The notes: generated by a model not told the origin, from the sequence alone. A stretch of DNA of 64,000 nucleotides from Oegoconia quadripuncta (GCA_949316235.1 OX438743.1:32023242-32087241); one strand, 5' to 3'. Numbered from the stretch's first letter, positions 1 through 12,990 are shown. A program made the numbers and translations.

Positions 1-138
1 TAAGTGTATTTGTTATGTACCTCCTAATTCTTTAATTCGCTGATTGTAACTTAGCCTAAGTTTGAGTCAATAAGCTTTTTATTATTATTATTTTTTAATT
101 TATTCCCGAGTCATGGATGTTTGTATAAATATTTAGTG

Positions 139-456
139 TGCCCGCCCACGACCGACTTTCTTGTAGGACCGATAATCGGGCCGATTTTTTCCTCAATACA
201 ATACAATGGTGTCGATTCGGATATACACCAACTAAACTAAACCCAGTTTTAGAGTAGTACTGTCTCTTTCTCCTTGGAACAGTACGATGCGACAGTATAC
301 CACTCTAAAACTGGTTTTAGTTTAGTTTAGTTGGTGTACATCCGAAACAACAAGATTTTTTTTTGTAGGACGTGGACGTTGCAACATTGCAATCAGTGCG
401 TTCCATTTCTCACCTAGAAAAAAATCGGTCACCGATTATCGGCCGTGGGCGGGCAG
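139..456. mobile_element. MITE with GC-rich ends inserted in a SINE body
   Basis: The left end reads TGCCCGCCCACGACCG and the right end CGGCCGTGGGCGGGCA, an imperfect terminal inverted repeat that also includes a shared CCGATAATCGG-type block. The flanks are the two halves of a SINE body (about 102-138 and 457-560) that is continuous in the copy at 49335-49470, so this element split it. A second element (208-353) is nested inside. Confidence 0.6.
208..353. mobile_element. Short MITE, family with GGTGTCGATTCGG ends
   Basis: The left half (GGTGTCGATTCGGATATAC, then ACCAACTAAACTAAACCCAG, then TTTTAGAGTAGTACTGTC) pairs with the right half, whose reverse complement reads CGGATGTACACCAACTAAAC and runs on to the same GACAGTA core. 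The whole is a hairpin-like element of about 146 bp. The same ends bound the 1.3-kb element at 35403-36705. Confidence 0.6.
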
Positions 457-929
457 CCTTGTGTATGTTTATCCGTTATCTAGTATCCATAGTACAAGAT
501 TTGCTTAGTTTGGGACTAGATGATTGGTGTAAGTGTCCGAAATATTTATTTATTTATCTGCCTACGACCTTATACATTACAATATTAATAATGATAAAAG
601 CAACAAAAAATAAATAATTAAAAATAAACATACCCAAAAACTGAAACGAGAAAAACATACCCCAACATTTCACATTCTGTTGTATTTAATTTTTATTATT
701 TCTCTTGTGAAATAAGGCAACATTTCGAAAAATACCAAGCAGAATAATTGTGTGGTCGAATATTTTTGTACCTATGTGTAATATGCAAATAAACGTTGTA
801 TTTATCTATATATCACACACGGAGACTTGTAATTAATCTAAATAAGTTAAAAAAGTAGATACGTTTTGTATGTCTACGACAAAGACAGATAATAATAATA
901 TGTAACAATGGGTATGTAACAATTCTTAC

Positions 930-3900
930 CCGAGACTTGGGGTCCCGAGAGTTAGCCATAGTTTCCAAGAAGTATGAAGAATCAACAGTTTGGTTCAAAT
1001 TTGGTTCTGAAACACTGACAAAAATAAATTAATAAGGTTAAGAAAAAATATGCTCTGCACATTTCAAACGGCCGATAAGTATTTCCAGGTCCAAGTCTCC
1101 AAAATATCACCGCTGTCTAAATTAAGCGTTATAATGAAGACAATGTTTGGGTATGCGACTAACGAAAACAGTTTCAGCTATTTATTCGTTAGACCAGACT
1201 AAATATATAGATAAAATTCTTGATAACTTTGAAATGGCGAATTGTAAGCCGATTTCTACGCCAATGGAAATAGGTTTACACTCAACGCTTTCCGGGGAGG
1301 TTGAGAAGGTTGATGTTCCTTATCAAGCCTTGACATGCCTTGAATTATTTAACACCTAATACTAGACCTGATATCGCTTTTGCAGTGGGCATTTTGGGGC
1401 AATACAATTCAAACTTCGGTTTAGTGCATTGGAAGGCCGCAAAACGTGTCCTGAGGTATTTAAAAGCGACAAAGGACTACAAGTTGAAATTTAAAAAGGG
1501 TGACAATCCCTTCGTCATTATGGGTTTCTCCGATGCTGACTGGGGAGGATCGTCAGACAGGAAATCTTGTTCAGGGTATATATTCAAGATTGGTTCAAGT
1601 ATTATTTCTTGGGAAAGTCGAAAGGTGTGTCTCTCACCACTGAATCGGAGTATGTCGCGTTAGCTGAAGCTGCCAAAGAGGCTGTTTATCTTAGTCGTTT
1701 GGTTTGTGAGTCACTGCAGATTGATGCTCCTAATGTAATACAGGTTGATAACCAAAGCGCTATTAAAATAGCGACTAACCCTGTATTTCATAGACGCACT
1801 AAGCACATTGAACTGAAAGTGCATTTTGTAAGGAGTTGTGTTTCAATGGTCAGATAGATCTAAGTTATCTGCCTACAGAGCAAGTGGTCGCAGACGCCTT
1901 GACCAAGCCATTAGGAAAATCAATTTTTTTTGTGTGTACGTGAGTTAGGACTGCTTGATTAACTGCTCTAAGTGTGTGCGTGCATGCTTGAATATTAGGT
2001 ACATCTGGATGGCACTAGGTGAATACTTGGTTCTTGTGTGTATTGTATGAGTTTGTGCAATTGTGTTAGTAGGTATTTTAAATTACAAGTGGCGGTATTG
2101 GAATCTATATTCGTTGTTCAAATTACAAATTTTAGTTTTCCATGGGTTTGCTACAAATCTGTTTGTCAATCTAATAAAAAACCTGTCAAACTGAAAGAAC
2201 TGCGTTTTCTCCAAAACAGTTAATTATTTCATAGTCTAGTGTTAATTTTGAAATGCAAAACTGTATTACAAATAGGCGAGCTTATCTCTGTAAGAGATCT
2301 CTTCTAGCAAACCATTCACTGAACCCACTTAAAACGGAGGCATGCGTCGTTGATTCTCCCACAGATCGACTTCCTTATCGGAAGCGGATGTAAAGGACAA
2401 ACTTATACCTAACCTCATCTCTGTTATACTACATTACCTATATATATTTAAATGAAAAGAGACTTTCAATAAATGGAGCTCTACATTGATGCTTCAAGCT
2501 GAAGAAAAAATGTGATGCGTGCGTGCGATAGGCGCGGCCCAGTTAACGTACAACAAAGTGTGAAACATGCTTAAAATCCTCACAAGCTGGCATTTGATTC
2601 CATCTCTTTTGCGTGGTGGTATGCGGCAGCTGCGTCCAAATGCCGCAACCCAGCGAACGGCGACAGATCAAAGCACTCCTCCAGCGAGCTGTAGTTGATC
2701 GTTGTATTGAGAACCATCAAGCCCACGGCCAGCTCTTTGTGCTATCAAATTAATAAATAAATAAATAGTTGCGTATATGGATGTGGATATTTTCGAAAAG
2801 GCTTATTTCCATAAAATATGACTAAGAACCACATCGAAGCAACCAGTTTTCTAAAATAAAAAACCGTTTCCAAATCCAAGCCGTTTTCGGCGCCACAATG
2901 CCACACACAGATACACAGACAGCTTTCAAAATTATAACACCCCACTTTTCACGTCAGGAGGTTACAAATACAGTCGCTTGTAAATCAAATGTGATTCACT
3001 TGACAAACTGTGTCATAAAACATTCTGCTCTGTCGTTTACTAGATACAATATAAAAACAAACAAGCTTCTTCCTTTTGACCGCGTTCAACGTCGCGCAGT
3101 CCGAATTGTCGGCCAAGAGAGTCTCACTGACCGACTGGATCCCCTGGCGTTGCGAAGAGACGTCGCGTCCCTCTGCATTCTCTATCGCATATTTCACGGG
3201 GAGTGTTCTGAAGAACTGTTCGAGCTAATACCTGCTGGTCAATTTAACCGATACACTTCTCGCCGAAAATTAAATTTCCATCCGCATCACCTGGATGAGT
3301 GGAAGTCTACCACTGTACGTTTCTCAAGAAACTTCTTACCACGTACGACCACCCTGTGGAACGGACTTCCGGCAGCGGTATTCCCGAACGAGTACGACAT
3401 TGGAACCTTCAAGAAACGAGCCTACACCTTCCTCAAAGGCCGGCAACGCATCTGTGACCCTTTTAGTGTTGCGGGTGTCCATGGGCGGCGGTGATTGCTT
3501 TCCATCAGGTGACCCGCATGGTCGTTTGCCGCCCTCTCATATAAAAAAAAAAAAAACAAAACAAACAAATAAAATTACAAGAAATAGGTCCTCCTCCTCG
3601 ATCTGTTCCTTTAGCTACATCAGAGGGGATGAAAAAATCTCTTCTGATGTAAAGACATCAAAACACAGACAACAAAGCCTGCTGTAGGTACAAAGGTACA
3701 GCAGGCTGCAGGCCTCAATCAAAGTTAACAAGGCTGTATGCGACCCATGTTACGGAACTGAAAATTTAAATAACCAGGTAATCATGTATCGTTAATTTTG
3801 GAGACGACTATACGTTAAATATGTAATTCGGCACCTCGCAAACAAGAAGCACTCGATCAGACTCCGGATGTCGTGATATAAGTTCGCTGATGTAGAACTC

Positions 3901-6900
3901 GCCATAAAGTTCCCGCAGCCGCTTTGAGTGGCGATCTATGATTGGCACCAAGTCGTCGTTATCTTCTTCGCTGTTAATTAAGCATTATTTATTTAATGTT
4001 TCAATCAAATCATAATATAACTTTATAATGTAGGTACCTAAAAACTTTTTTTTATCCACAACTGGTTAGCACTTGACCTCAAACACACTGCCGTGACGTG
4101 CAGTGAAGATGAGGCCGAAGGTAAAACGTACTGACCGGGAAACCCCATCTTATTTGGGAGACTATCTAATCTCTGACAACCGGAACACAACAATGCTATT
4201 AACATTGTTGTTTTGGCAGTAGACTTAGATAAGATGGAGGCTAGCTAAGCCAGGCGGACATTTAAAATGCCCTATCACCAACCAAACCGAGTACTAAATA
4301 TGTATCCCGCTGGGGTTCGGACTCGCGACCTCCGATTCGTAAACCCTATGTGGTTTCCATTGAGCCACGGAGACGGAGAACATTACAAAAGAATTACAAA
4401 GACTATACTTCACTCTAGATTTGGATACCCAAAGAGAAACATGTAGGAAAGAAAGCGTATATATAAATAATAAATAGATATCTTTGCACATACACACAGC
4501 GACATCTAGCTCCACGGTAAGCGTCTAGGCTTGTGTTACAGACCAGATGGTTGATAAACTACACCAATACATTTTTTTTGTAAATAAATACATATATAGA
4601 TGAAATCATCCATAACTCGGGAACACATGTCTGTATTCATCATACAAACATATGCCCCTAGCGGGATTCGATCCCGCGACCTTTTGGTAAAGCAGTCAGA
4701 GTTTCTAACTATTACACCAAACAGGTCGTGAATACACTCATAGACATATGACAGACGTAGACAGAGAATTCCACTCTGTGTTGTACGCCTCATCAATTAA
4801 GCTATCCGAACTACCGTACTCGCGCAGGAAAATTGCTTTGTTCAGCCAGTTTTACGCAAGCGCTTGTCGAGACCGTCAGCGAGGCGGGTACGCGCTGACG
4901 GTCACATACCTTATAGGCATTGTAATACTGTGCTATGAAGCAGGCGCCTGTGTGAAACAGAGGAGGAGCTAAGAACCATAGACCTACTCACACAGCCCGT
5001 CTGATACGCAGCCGCGGACTGACTTCCTTGCGCTCGCATAAGGACATTGCGGGTAGCTGATCACCCGACATGCCGCGCTCCATAGCCTGCACTCGTCTGA
5101 ACGACGCCTCTGAACGGGCCTGACCGGGCACTAGCTCTAAAAATGCATAAATAACCTATTTTCCATGTTCTCTGTTGTAATTGATATTATTTCTTGTATA
5201 TGAAGAAATATCGCTTGTAGATTTATTTATTTCATTTCAAAGTCGGCATATATGTTTAATGATTTTAAAAATATTCGCACAGAATATAACTTATATAAGA
5301 AGCTGGCAGATAATTTGGAACATCCAATCGCTAACATCTCATTACATAACATAACATTTGTGACATCTTGTAGATTGGTTTACTTTCAACATTGACGTAG
5401 ACTTCAAAATATATTATTTCATATATTAGAAATAATAATAATTACGACAGTGAACACAGAAAATAAAACTGATTAAATGAGACGAGCGTTTCAGTAAAAT
5501 TATTTTTGACTTTGTAGTGGCTGAACTCTGTTATGTTAAATCCGCGATTGTGATATTAATATTATCTAACCTGTGGAAAGACACTACAGTATTCAGTGAT
5601 ACACGTTCACCTACTAAGTATTTCCCATGAAATAGCAAACCAACTTATTTCGCACTAGGCCTTATTTGACAGCCATGGCAAAATGTCTAATAGAGGACGT
5701 AATTATTTTATGGTTACTGTTGTCAACAGAGTTTGAAGTACCAGTATTTTTTGAAACCGGTACTACTATACGGTCCTCTATGCGGGGTTAGCGTAACCTT
5801 TAAGTCTCTCTACAAAGATACGAAATAGAAGCCTGCTGTAATTTTATGGGAGTAAAAGAGACGCAATGCCTTTATCGCGCCTCATTGTAGAGAGACTATT
5901 GGGCCCGCTAGCCCGGCAGGTATCGATTACTACTATTACCTATATTTAACTCTAATATCGAACAGCCCTCGTATTGTCTAAACTCAATTTAAAATTTAAT
6001 TTAGAAGCTTCATTGGAACTCTATACACGTGGAGCTTGGACTCGACTATACGCTTGGATACGAGGGCTGTTCGATATTAGAGTTAAATATAGGTAATAGT
6101 AGTAATCGATACCTGCCGGGCTAGCGGGCAGTTCAATATTAAATATCTAAGATGTTTGTTATTTCAATTGTTATTAACAAAAATACTGACCCCATTACCC
6201 AAAATAAACATCTCTTATCTATTTATTTTAATTGCCAAATTCGATCAATGATGAAAGTTATGGCAATGAAGTTTATAACCATTGATGTTAGACAATAGCC
6301 CGCCTGATTCAAAACCGGTATGATGCACGCGTGTCGCGATCGGTCCTCAAGAATTTGATATTTTTGTCATCGACTCGCTAAGAAGAATATCGGTATTATA
6401 CAGGTGCATGTTGTTACAGTGGCCTAGACCTAAAGCTAATGGACAAACACCAAATTTATTAGGTTACCTACCTATTGAGTTTCTCTTCAGTATAGCGGGA
6501 AATAAAAACGGATACTGAGCCGGTAGTGTTTCCGGTACTCAATAATACAGGTATCATGTCAGTACTCAAATGACATTTGATAGCTGTATTTTTAGAACAG
6601 ATTGCAAGACGTAACAAAAACGTATATGGCTTTCTAAATAGTACCTATACCTATGTTGATATCAATATACACCTACACTTAGATAATATATAATACTTAT
6701 TAACAAAAGTAGTTAACGTACGTTGATAATGCAGCAATGTCTTTATGAAAGCCAGGTATTGGAGGTAAGGGTCATGCATGAATATCGACTTGAGCATATT
6801 GTCGACGATCTCCCGCGCGTATATCGGGTTCCAGCATAGCAAGTGGATAAACAGTGTGTTCCGTGAGTTCATTTCAATTGTTCTGAAAAAAAATCATAAC

Positions 6901-8381
6901 CAATAAAATCAATTGTTCGATCGATCATCCGTCACGTAGTCATCCATAACCTGCAAGTATCTATCATTGTACTGTTTGAACACTAAGTTAGCAAATAATA
7001 GGTAATCATTGGACAAAATCTATACTGCCTAGCATTTTGACCTAGGTACTTCAGAATTTCTTCCCTAAAATACAGATTTCCTTGAGATGTTTCTTTGCTT
7101 AATTAAGTAGTTTAAGTAAAGTGGTAACGATGCCATAGAATTAGGCTCTAAACCACACACCTATGGATTTGTAAACCTTCAAACATGGTAATCTTAGGAG
7201 ATTAAGAATTAAGAAAAAATAAAAAACATTATTGTTACTTGTATTTTGTCCAAATATATTCCACCCAAGCCGATGGATGTAATGATGGCATGGAGGGGCT
7301 GTCCTTAGTTGCTATAAATCCTACGATAACTCCATCTGCATCCAACTGTATTATTGATAGAACACAGGTTTCGCTGCAAGATTATAATTAACAAGAAAAA
7401 ATAATGAGTCAACATAAAGATCCATCCAAAACCATCTCACAACACCAATTTTCCTAAAATAAGAAACCGATTTCTAATCGATTCAGTCGTCAATCTCATA
7501 ACACACCCTCTTTTTGCGTCGGGAATTAAAAACAAGCTAACAAACGCCATATCAGCGGGTACTAAAAATTATAATTGGCGACATGATGGCAAGCGCAGCG
7601 GCTAAAGTATTCTCCTCAGTAAAGAGTCTCGCGACGATTCTGCATTTTGTAGAGTAATAGATATGACAATTATTCCAAAAGCATATCATCGCAACTCACA
7701 ACGAATTATGAGCTTGTACGCAACCTCTACTTCAGTGCAAAAATTGTGTAACTAATTATTGGAGGGTTCCTCACCACTGCACGTACGTGATGTTAGAATA
7801 CAACAAATCGGTAAAGTGCGTGACGGGCCACGAGCCTATTGAAAGTCTGTCGTCAGCGCTGCCCCTTTTCGCAAACACATCTAAATAATTTAGTTATTTC
7901 TGGAGAATTATTTATGGACCTTGTATTGTATATTTCGGTGGTACTATTCATGCAGTTTTTTGGAATATAAATTACAATCATAGGTAAAGCGCAGTACCTA
8001 TGTGTATGAGAATTCCAGCAACATGTGACGCCAGAATAAGTCAAACTACAGCGGCATTTTTTCCTTTGGGCACTATTTGACACGTGTCTGCGCTCGTAAT
8101 GTCGCTACGTACTTAGGTGTAGGTACGGCTGCGACGATATCATAACTTCGTGTGAAAATTGGTTCATATTATTGATGTCTAGTTTATTAGTGGTAACATC
8201 ATTACAAGAAACTGGTTAGTACAAAAGTTGCTCCTCACATGAGGTAAACGATGTCGTGGACCCCTGTAATGCGGAACGTTTTGCTCATCGATTCATTGAC
8301 GAGAGTCAATACTGTCGGCGCGTCCTCAGTATCGGCTAACCGCAGCTGACCTAAAGCAGCAGCCACAGGGCGTATTGCCAT
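930..8381 (-). CDS. CFAP61: CFAP61-like cilia- and flagella-associated protein, N-terminal exons (partial)
   Basis: I join seven minus-strand coding exons: 8381-8239, 7373-7239, 6882-6722, 5136-4992, 3970-3835, 2741-2584 and 1014-930. Splice phases agree at every junction and give 321 codons, with the frame still open at the last donor (GTAAGA), so the gene continues left of the window. From remembered CFAP61 proteins the order of blocks matches: NTLFIHLL, the [17 protein letters not shown] block, [28 protein letters not shown] and [17 protein letters not shown]61 is a calaxin/radial-spoke-associated axonemal protein needed for sperm flagella; this N-terminal part is GNAT-like. The start is the ATG at 8381 in an exon preceded by a splice acceptor at 8399; no in-frame stop precedes it in that exon, so an earlier start in an upstream exon is possible. 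Introns hold a sense-opposed Copia relic, a LINE end, SINEs and a palindrome. The 3835 donor (GAG/GTGCCG) is weak but keeps the alignment gapless. The exon joins are inferred, not transcript-proven. Confidence 0.8.
1147..1935 (+). pseudogene. Ty1/Copia retrotransposon relic, reverse transcriptase end and RNase H
   Basis: Three overlapping open segments (about 1147-1345, 1345-1660, 1630-1930) in shifting frames carry the Copia RT/RNase H order: a TKYIDKIL block, [22 protein letters not shown] followed by [28 protein letters not shown], the DNQSAI motif, RRTKHIELK and [10 protein letters not shown]. At least two frameshifts break it, so it is dead. No LTR was recognised on either side. It lies in a CFAP61 intron in the opposite orientation to the gene, a common surviving orientation for LTR elements. 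Confidence 0.88.
3070..3565 (+). mobile_element. Non-LTR retrotransposon (LINE) 3' end with poly-A tail
   Basis: An open frame from about 3075 to 3494 encodes the C-terminal end of a LINE reverse transcriptase ([71 protein letters not shown] stop). It is followed by a short tail (GATTGCTTTCCATCAGGTGA through GTTTGCCGCCCTCTCATA) and poly-A at about 3542. It is 5'-truncated and inserted in a CFAP61 intron. The same tail sequence ends the SINE at 49155-49300. Confidence 0.8.
4058..4400 (-). mobile_element. tRNA-derived SINE, family 1 (minus copy)
   Basis: The minus strand carries a tRNA-like head (reverse complement of 4300-4375, with a B-box-like GGTCGCGAGTCCGAACCCC) followed by a body with an ACTCGGTTTGGTTGG block, CAGAGATTAGATAG, GGGTTTCCCGGTCAGTACG and CTTCACTGCACG. 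The full plus-strand relative is 46625-46928, and a partial minus copy is at 45436-45575. Confidence 0.65.
4508..4740 (-). mobile_element. tRNA-derived SINE, family 2 (minus copy)
   Basis: The minus strand reads CGACCTGTTTGGTGTAATAG, then a B box in CGGGATCGAATCCCGCTAGG, then a body containing CCGAGTTATGGATGATTTCA and an A/T-rich tail. The same family occurs at 34325-34560 and 19220-19330. It is intronic in CFAP61. The cloverleaf is not intact, so I do not call it a working tRNA. Confidence 0.65.
5903..6129. repeat. Perfect 72-bp inverted repeat (foldback element)
   Basis: Arm 5903-5974 and arm 6058-6129 are exact reverse complements over all 72 bases, starting GCCCGCTAGCCCGGCAGG and ending GCCCTCGTAT. 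The loop is 83 bp. I see no reading frame inside. The lack of any mismatch between arms suggests a young insertion or arm-to-arm conversion. It lies in the CFAP61 intron between exons 6722 and 5136. Confidence 0.9.
7845..8092. mobile_element. MITE family B, diverged copy
   Basis: It shares its internal sequence with the clearer copy at 12613-12990: TGCCCCTTTTCGCAAACACA, ATAGGTAAAGC, GAGAATTCCAGCAACATGTG and a distal GGGCACTATTTGACAC. It is intronic in CFAP61, between the exons at 8239 and 7373. The ends are less clear than in the other copy. Confidence 0.5.
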
Positions 8382-10150
8382 AACACTGGCAAAGAACACT
8401 GCAAGACTAAATTATTGTATAGCCTCGTGTTTTATTCACCACACGTCAGAATTTTAAAATTGATGCCTATTGATATTATGACATTGATTCGCAAGCAAAG
8501 AAGCGTTTATTGAGTAATCACGTGATCACTGACAGCAGGATCTCAGAATAATTTACAATTTACAATACAAACTCATTGATTCAGAGTTGGCAAAGATAAC
8601 ATTTTGGCATCACCATAGTACACTTATAATAGATACCTAATTCTATGGACACTTAGATCATTGAAATATTGATTAGCCTTAGAGAGGTCTATCTGTAATC
8701 TGATTTGGTTCTGAATCTGGTTCTGTAATCTGATTACAGAAATGTACTAATCCTTGAAAATGTTCTTCGCGAAGAACAAGCAAACAATTGGTCGTGTCCA
8801 TACTTAGCAGACACTTTATTGCCTTATGTTCTTCGCGAACCCTTTGATATCAGACAACCAAGCAAAAGCCCGATTCTTCGTCTAAGGATCGGAAATTTCT
8901 AAAGGCATTTCACACAAAGATTTCTTAGACTAACGTAAGTTTCACAGTCTATAAAAGACCACTACTGGACATAAGCCTCTCCAATGGTGCTGTTTTCATC
9001 GCTTTCCAGGATTTGGCCTAATGGACACGCTGGGCAGGCGGGTTTGTGATCGCAATTTTTTGGAAGCTCCGCACCAATGACACTGCTTATGCTCACGAAA
9101 CAAGATCCCTTGGTTGCGTTTTACGACGCCCACGGGATGAAACGAATAGGTCCTAACTACTCTGCGAGGAACCTCACGGCCTTCGTTTCAACCTACTTAT
9201 AATACAAAATAATTAAAGTACTAACGTACCTAGTAACAGAAAATCTTTGGTTCAACAAAACCGCAAGCGCCGCAATGTCGTAATCAGTGAGACAAGAATA
9301 TTTGCAGTGCTTGATGGTCTGGGCGTTTACGGCAGGCACCCAGACTCTAAGGCGAACGCAAGTCACAAGCCACAAGACCACAACTCAAGCTCCACACAGG
9401 CATGCCTCCTGCCAACATCGCCTCTAGGTAAGGTTCGCCTTAACGCTCTGGGTTCGCGTTGCCTGAATAAAGGCGGTAACAAGAGCCCGACGGTAAGTCA
9501 TTCAGAGTGCCGTGGTCATTCAGAGTACGCAGTAGACAGTGGTGCATGAAGCCGTCGACACAGGTGACGCAATTACGACACCGACGGTACAAATTTTGAT
9601 GCCCATGCATACAGCGATGTGGAGCACCTTCGCCCTTTAGAGCAGCAATGTTGGACGATTAGATAACATTCAGCATAGAGTACGTTACAGCTAGTGGCCA
9701 GATAGATAACATTTCCTAGACTGTCCGACGCTTTTGAACACTCGAGGAAGCTAAAGTGTTTCCCACCGTCTCTGAACCTCGGTGAGTTTTCAAAGGTTTC
9801 TTCTGAAAACTCGCAGATTCCAACTGATTACTAACGTAAACGGCGGTATTGGGGTATTCGGGATGTACCGATGTGTCGAGGACGAAAAAGCAGGAAGGAG
9901 TATGCTTGAAACAGAGTGAATACCTAGGTCGCCTCCAAGAGCCTTCTATATCGATTGTAAAGTTTTGACTATTCGGAAAAACCGCCTGCTTTAAGTACAA
10001 AGAGAAACAGCTGGAAGTTTTATCAAACATAGCCAAGAAGAACCATCTCGGTAACACCAGAATTCGAAAATAAACCGTTTTAAAATTGATTCTGACGTTA
10101 TGTGCCTACAATGCCAGACAAACAAAGATCTGAAACTTATAACAACACCT
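8382..10150. other. Region upstream of CFAP61: repeat fragments, no supported gene
   Basis: Only 17 untranslated bases (8382-8398) are attributable to the CFAP61 exon. Around 8945-9010 is a fragment like an RTE-type LINE 3' end (GACCACTACTGGACATAAGC). Short open frames at 9247-9549 (plus) and 9716-10057 (minus) show no motif that I recognise and no splice context, so I leave them uncalled. Confidence 0.5.
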
Positions 10151-11302
10151 CGATGTCTCATGAGTTAAAAATAAGTCAATAAAACCATTTGTTATATTCT
10201 TATTTATTTATTTATCCTTAATAAAGTAACCTCCCTGAAATTTGGAAATATATAATTGTTAAAAGTTCGTGGTTAGCACTGTCAGTTCCAAAAGAACTTT
10301 ACCGTATGTTTTGAGCTTTCACTTAAATCATAAAACACTTCATTTAACAAAAATGATTAATAGCCTAATATACAGAACACATAAATTCTACTAAAATAAT
10401 TTAATTATTATTAATAATATTCCTACTAGCTCTAATTAGCATCAATAAATAAGATGACTTCATTTTGTGGATCTCTTTGGAGCGATTAGGTGTACCACTT
10501 GTAAAAACAATGCTAATACAACTAATACAAACACAATATTTTGAACTAACTCAGATTTCATCCTTGAACCACAAAAATTCAGATTGCAAGGCATAGTTCT
10601 CTAAATTAAAATACGCGTATATTTACAACATAATATAAAACCCATAACCCCAAGCTACTTAACGTAACAGGCATTTAAATTCAAATTAATAGTAAAATTA
10701 AGATTTAACCATTTACCACGTAAAGAAATTGATAGTATAAAAATTAAAAAGAAATTAAAATATTGCTTACGTCAATGTTAGGCGGATGTAAATCTAAACA
10801 AAATATTAATTTTGAGACTTACATAAAATGGCTGTCCTGAATGTATTCTTTCTTATTTTATTTTAGCAATGAGAACTTAAGCTAATGGACTATGTACAAA
10901 TAATATGATTAACAAAATCTACATCGGTAACCAAATCTTCGGTTCAGTAAAAGTATTATAACCACACCAGATAACCCATCTCATTGTGATGTATGTCAAT
11001 TAAAACTAGTGGATTATTCTAGAAATGTCGTGATTGTATTAAACCCATTACAATAATTGAAGGAATGATACCAATTAACAAATGTTGGGTAAAAAATGTT
11101 GGTTACGCTGTTTTAGTAAACATCCCTTCAATTGACACTAAATAAAATATTAAATAGAAAAACCTAACATATTATTAAGAGGACACCGACCCTACTCGCT
11201 GACCACGTCGCAATTACTGTCATTTTCTAGACACATTTCCATGTTTTACCAAATAACTAAATGAAAATTAGAAAATACGCGCGAAGAAACTAGTCAGTAT
11301 AT

Positions 11303-11633
11303 ATCGGTGAGTTTTTTACCGTAAGGATTAAAATAGGGCAAATTAGATAATTGAAATAGAAGGTATTGGCATAGGTAATTTAATTTTTATTTTCAAAACT
11401 ATGGACGCACGCGCCGGCCGGAGATTGATATGTGACTGACGGGATACGTTGGGTTCCTTTTTTTTATTTATTTGGAACTCTTATTTCTGCAATTTTATGT
11501 CGAATAGGCTACTATCACTATCTACTATCTATCAAATGACACAACTCTTTATTCGAAAATGATTTAAAAAAAAAATTAAACTACCTATAATATGCCCTTT
11601 TTCTTCTTACGATAAAAAAACTCATCCAGTATA
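11303..11633. mobile_element. MITE family A, copy 1
   Basis: Terminal inverted repeats of about 40 bp: left GGTGAGTTTTTTACCGTAAGG followed by AAATAGGGCA; right TGCCCTTTTTCTTCTTACGA then AAAAAACTCATCC. Other members are at 27444-27874 and 29139-29460, plus an isolated right end near 31803-31851. There is no reading frame of note inside. Confidence 0.7.
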
Positions 11634-12612
11634 TGTTACTAACACTAACAAAATCATGGACTAAGGCTGAATTATGTTTTATTTAATTAAATTTAATATT
11701 AATCAGTTTCTTACTTGATTGTCACTCCTCGTAAATGATCGACAATTTCAGTATTTTTAAAACGCGGCCTTCCGAATTCCCTTATTAGTCTCAAAATTAA
11801 GTACAACCATACACTAGTTTCATCGTGCCATTTTTTAATGTTCATGTAGATTTTTCGAGTAAAGTTGTAAATGACTGAAATTGCGATGATACCAGCCGGT
11901 GTGGTCATGCCGTGTTAACATGTTAATAGTTCACTATATAAACTATAGCTATGTCTAAGTACTCTGATGTTATGCATGTCTTATAAGTATACAAAAATAT
12001 GGTCAATTATTAAGATAATATTTCAATGTCAATCTGGCCTAAGTGATAAAATTTGTTTAACATTATAAAGCAACCAATACATTTATACATTATTTAGTCT
12101 ATAGTTGCGCGGTGTCAGGTAAATCGTACATCCTTGCCTGTCCAGAGGAATTTCAAAACTTTTGAGACCATAATAAATGCTATTTACGATTTACCTATTT
12201 GAGTATCATCGAGTTAATTTCTGCCTAAACCTAAGCTAATTATTAACTATTTTAGGAAACTAAGTTAAATGGACAATATGTGTAGCAATGATAGTATGCT
12301 TATATTTATAAGATATTATGAAACTACCTAGCTACTGTTCATTCTTATCATTATTTACAATACAAAACTATATCTCAAACCTGCATATTCGTGCAGTATA
12401 TTTTTAAATATACCTAATACTCTCGATAATATTTTTAAGCATGCGAGTATACGAAACACGTAAGGCAAGTGAATAACATAATTAGTAATTACCTATTTTA
12501 TTATTATAAATTAGTGTTACTATCACACAAACTAAATATAATATGAAGAGATCATAAACCAAATATTGACGACTCTTCGTATAAGAGCACAGCTCTCAAA
12601 ATACGTGGGTGA

Positions 12613-12990
12613 TGCTAGAATTCACAACGTGGAATTCAGCAATTTTGACAATGTCAAAAAACTGTACTGAAATAGTACCAAATAGTGCCCCTTTTCACCA
12701 TACACATCTAAACCTAGTTGTTTTTGAAGAACTATTAATGGGGTTTGTATATTTCCGTGGCAATATGTATGCACAATTTTAGGGATAAGAAAGTATAATT
12801 ATAGGTAAAGCAGACTGCGTATGAGAATGAGGATTCCAGCAACATGTGACGTCAAAATGCTCATTTAAAATATTGAATAACTACAGTGGCACAATTTTGT
12901 TCCCTAGGGCACTGTATGGCACTATTTTAGCACAGTTTTGACATTATCAAAATAGGTGAATGCCATTTCGTGAATTCTAGCATTACATAT
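12613..12990. mobile_element. MITE family B, copy with clear ends
   Basis: The left end TGCTAGAATTCACAACGTGG and the right end (reverse complement AATGCTAGAATTCACGAAAT) form a terminal inverted repeat of about 54 bp that includes TTTTGA(C/T)AATGTCAAAA on both sides. It is about 378 bp long, non-coding, and the better-preserved relative of 7845-8092. Confidence 0.7.

Noticed and set aside
4748..4972. Plus-strand 74-codon frame with a GC-rich patch and small hairpin (GACCGTCAGCG / CGCTGACGGTC)
   Set aside because: It lies between two CFAP61 exons whose phases already join correctly, and no motif or splice sites support it. It is probably repeat debris.
9247..9549. 100-codon plus-strand frame
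   Set aside because: Starts at a non-ATG codon, has no recognised motif and lies in a stretch of LINE-like fragments.
9716..10057. 113-codon minus-strand frame
   Set aside because: No domain, splice context or conserved motif that I can recognise.
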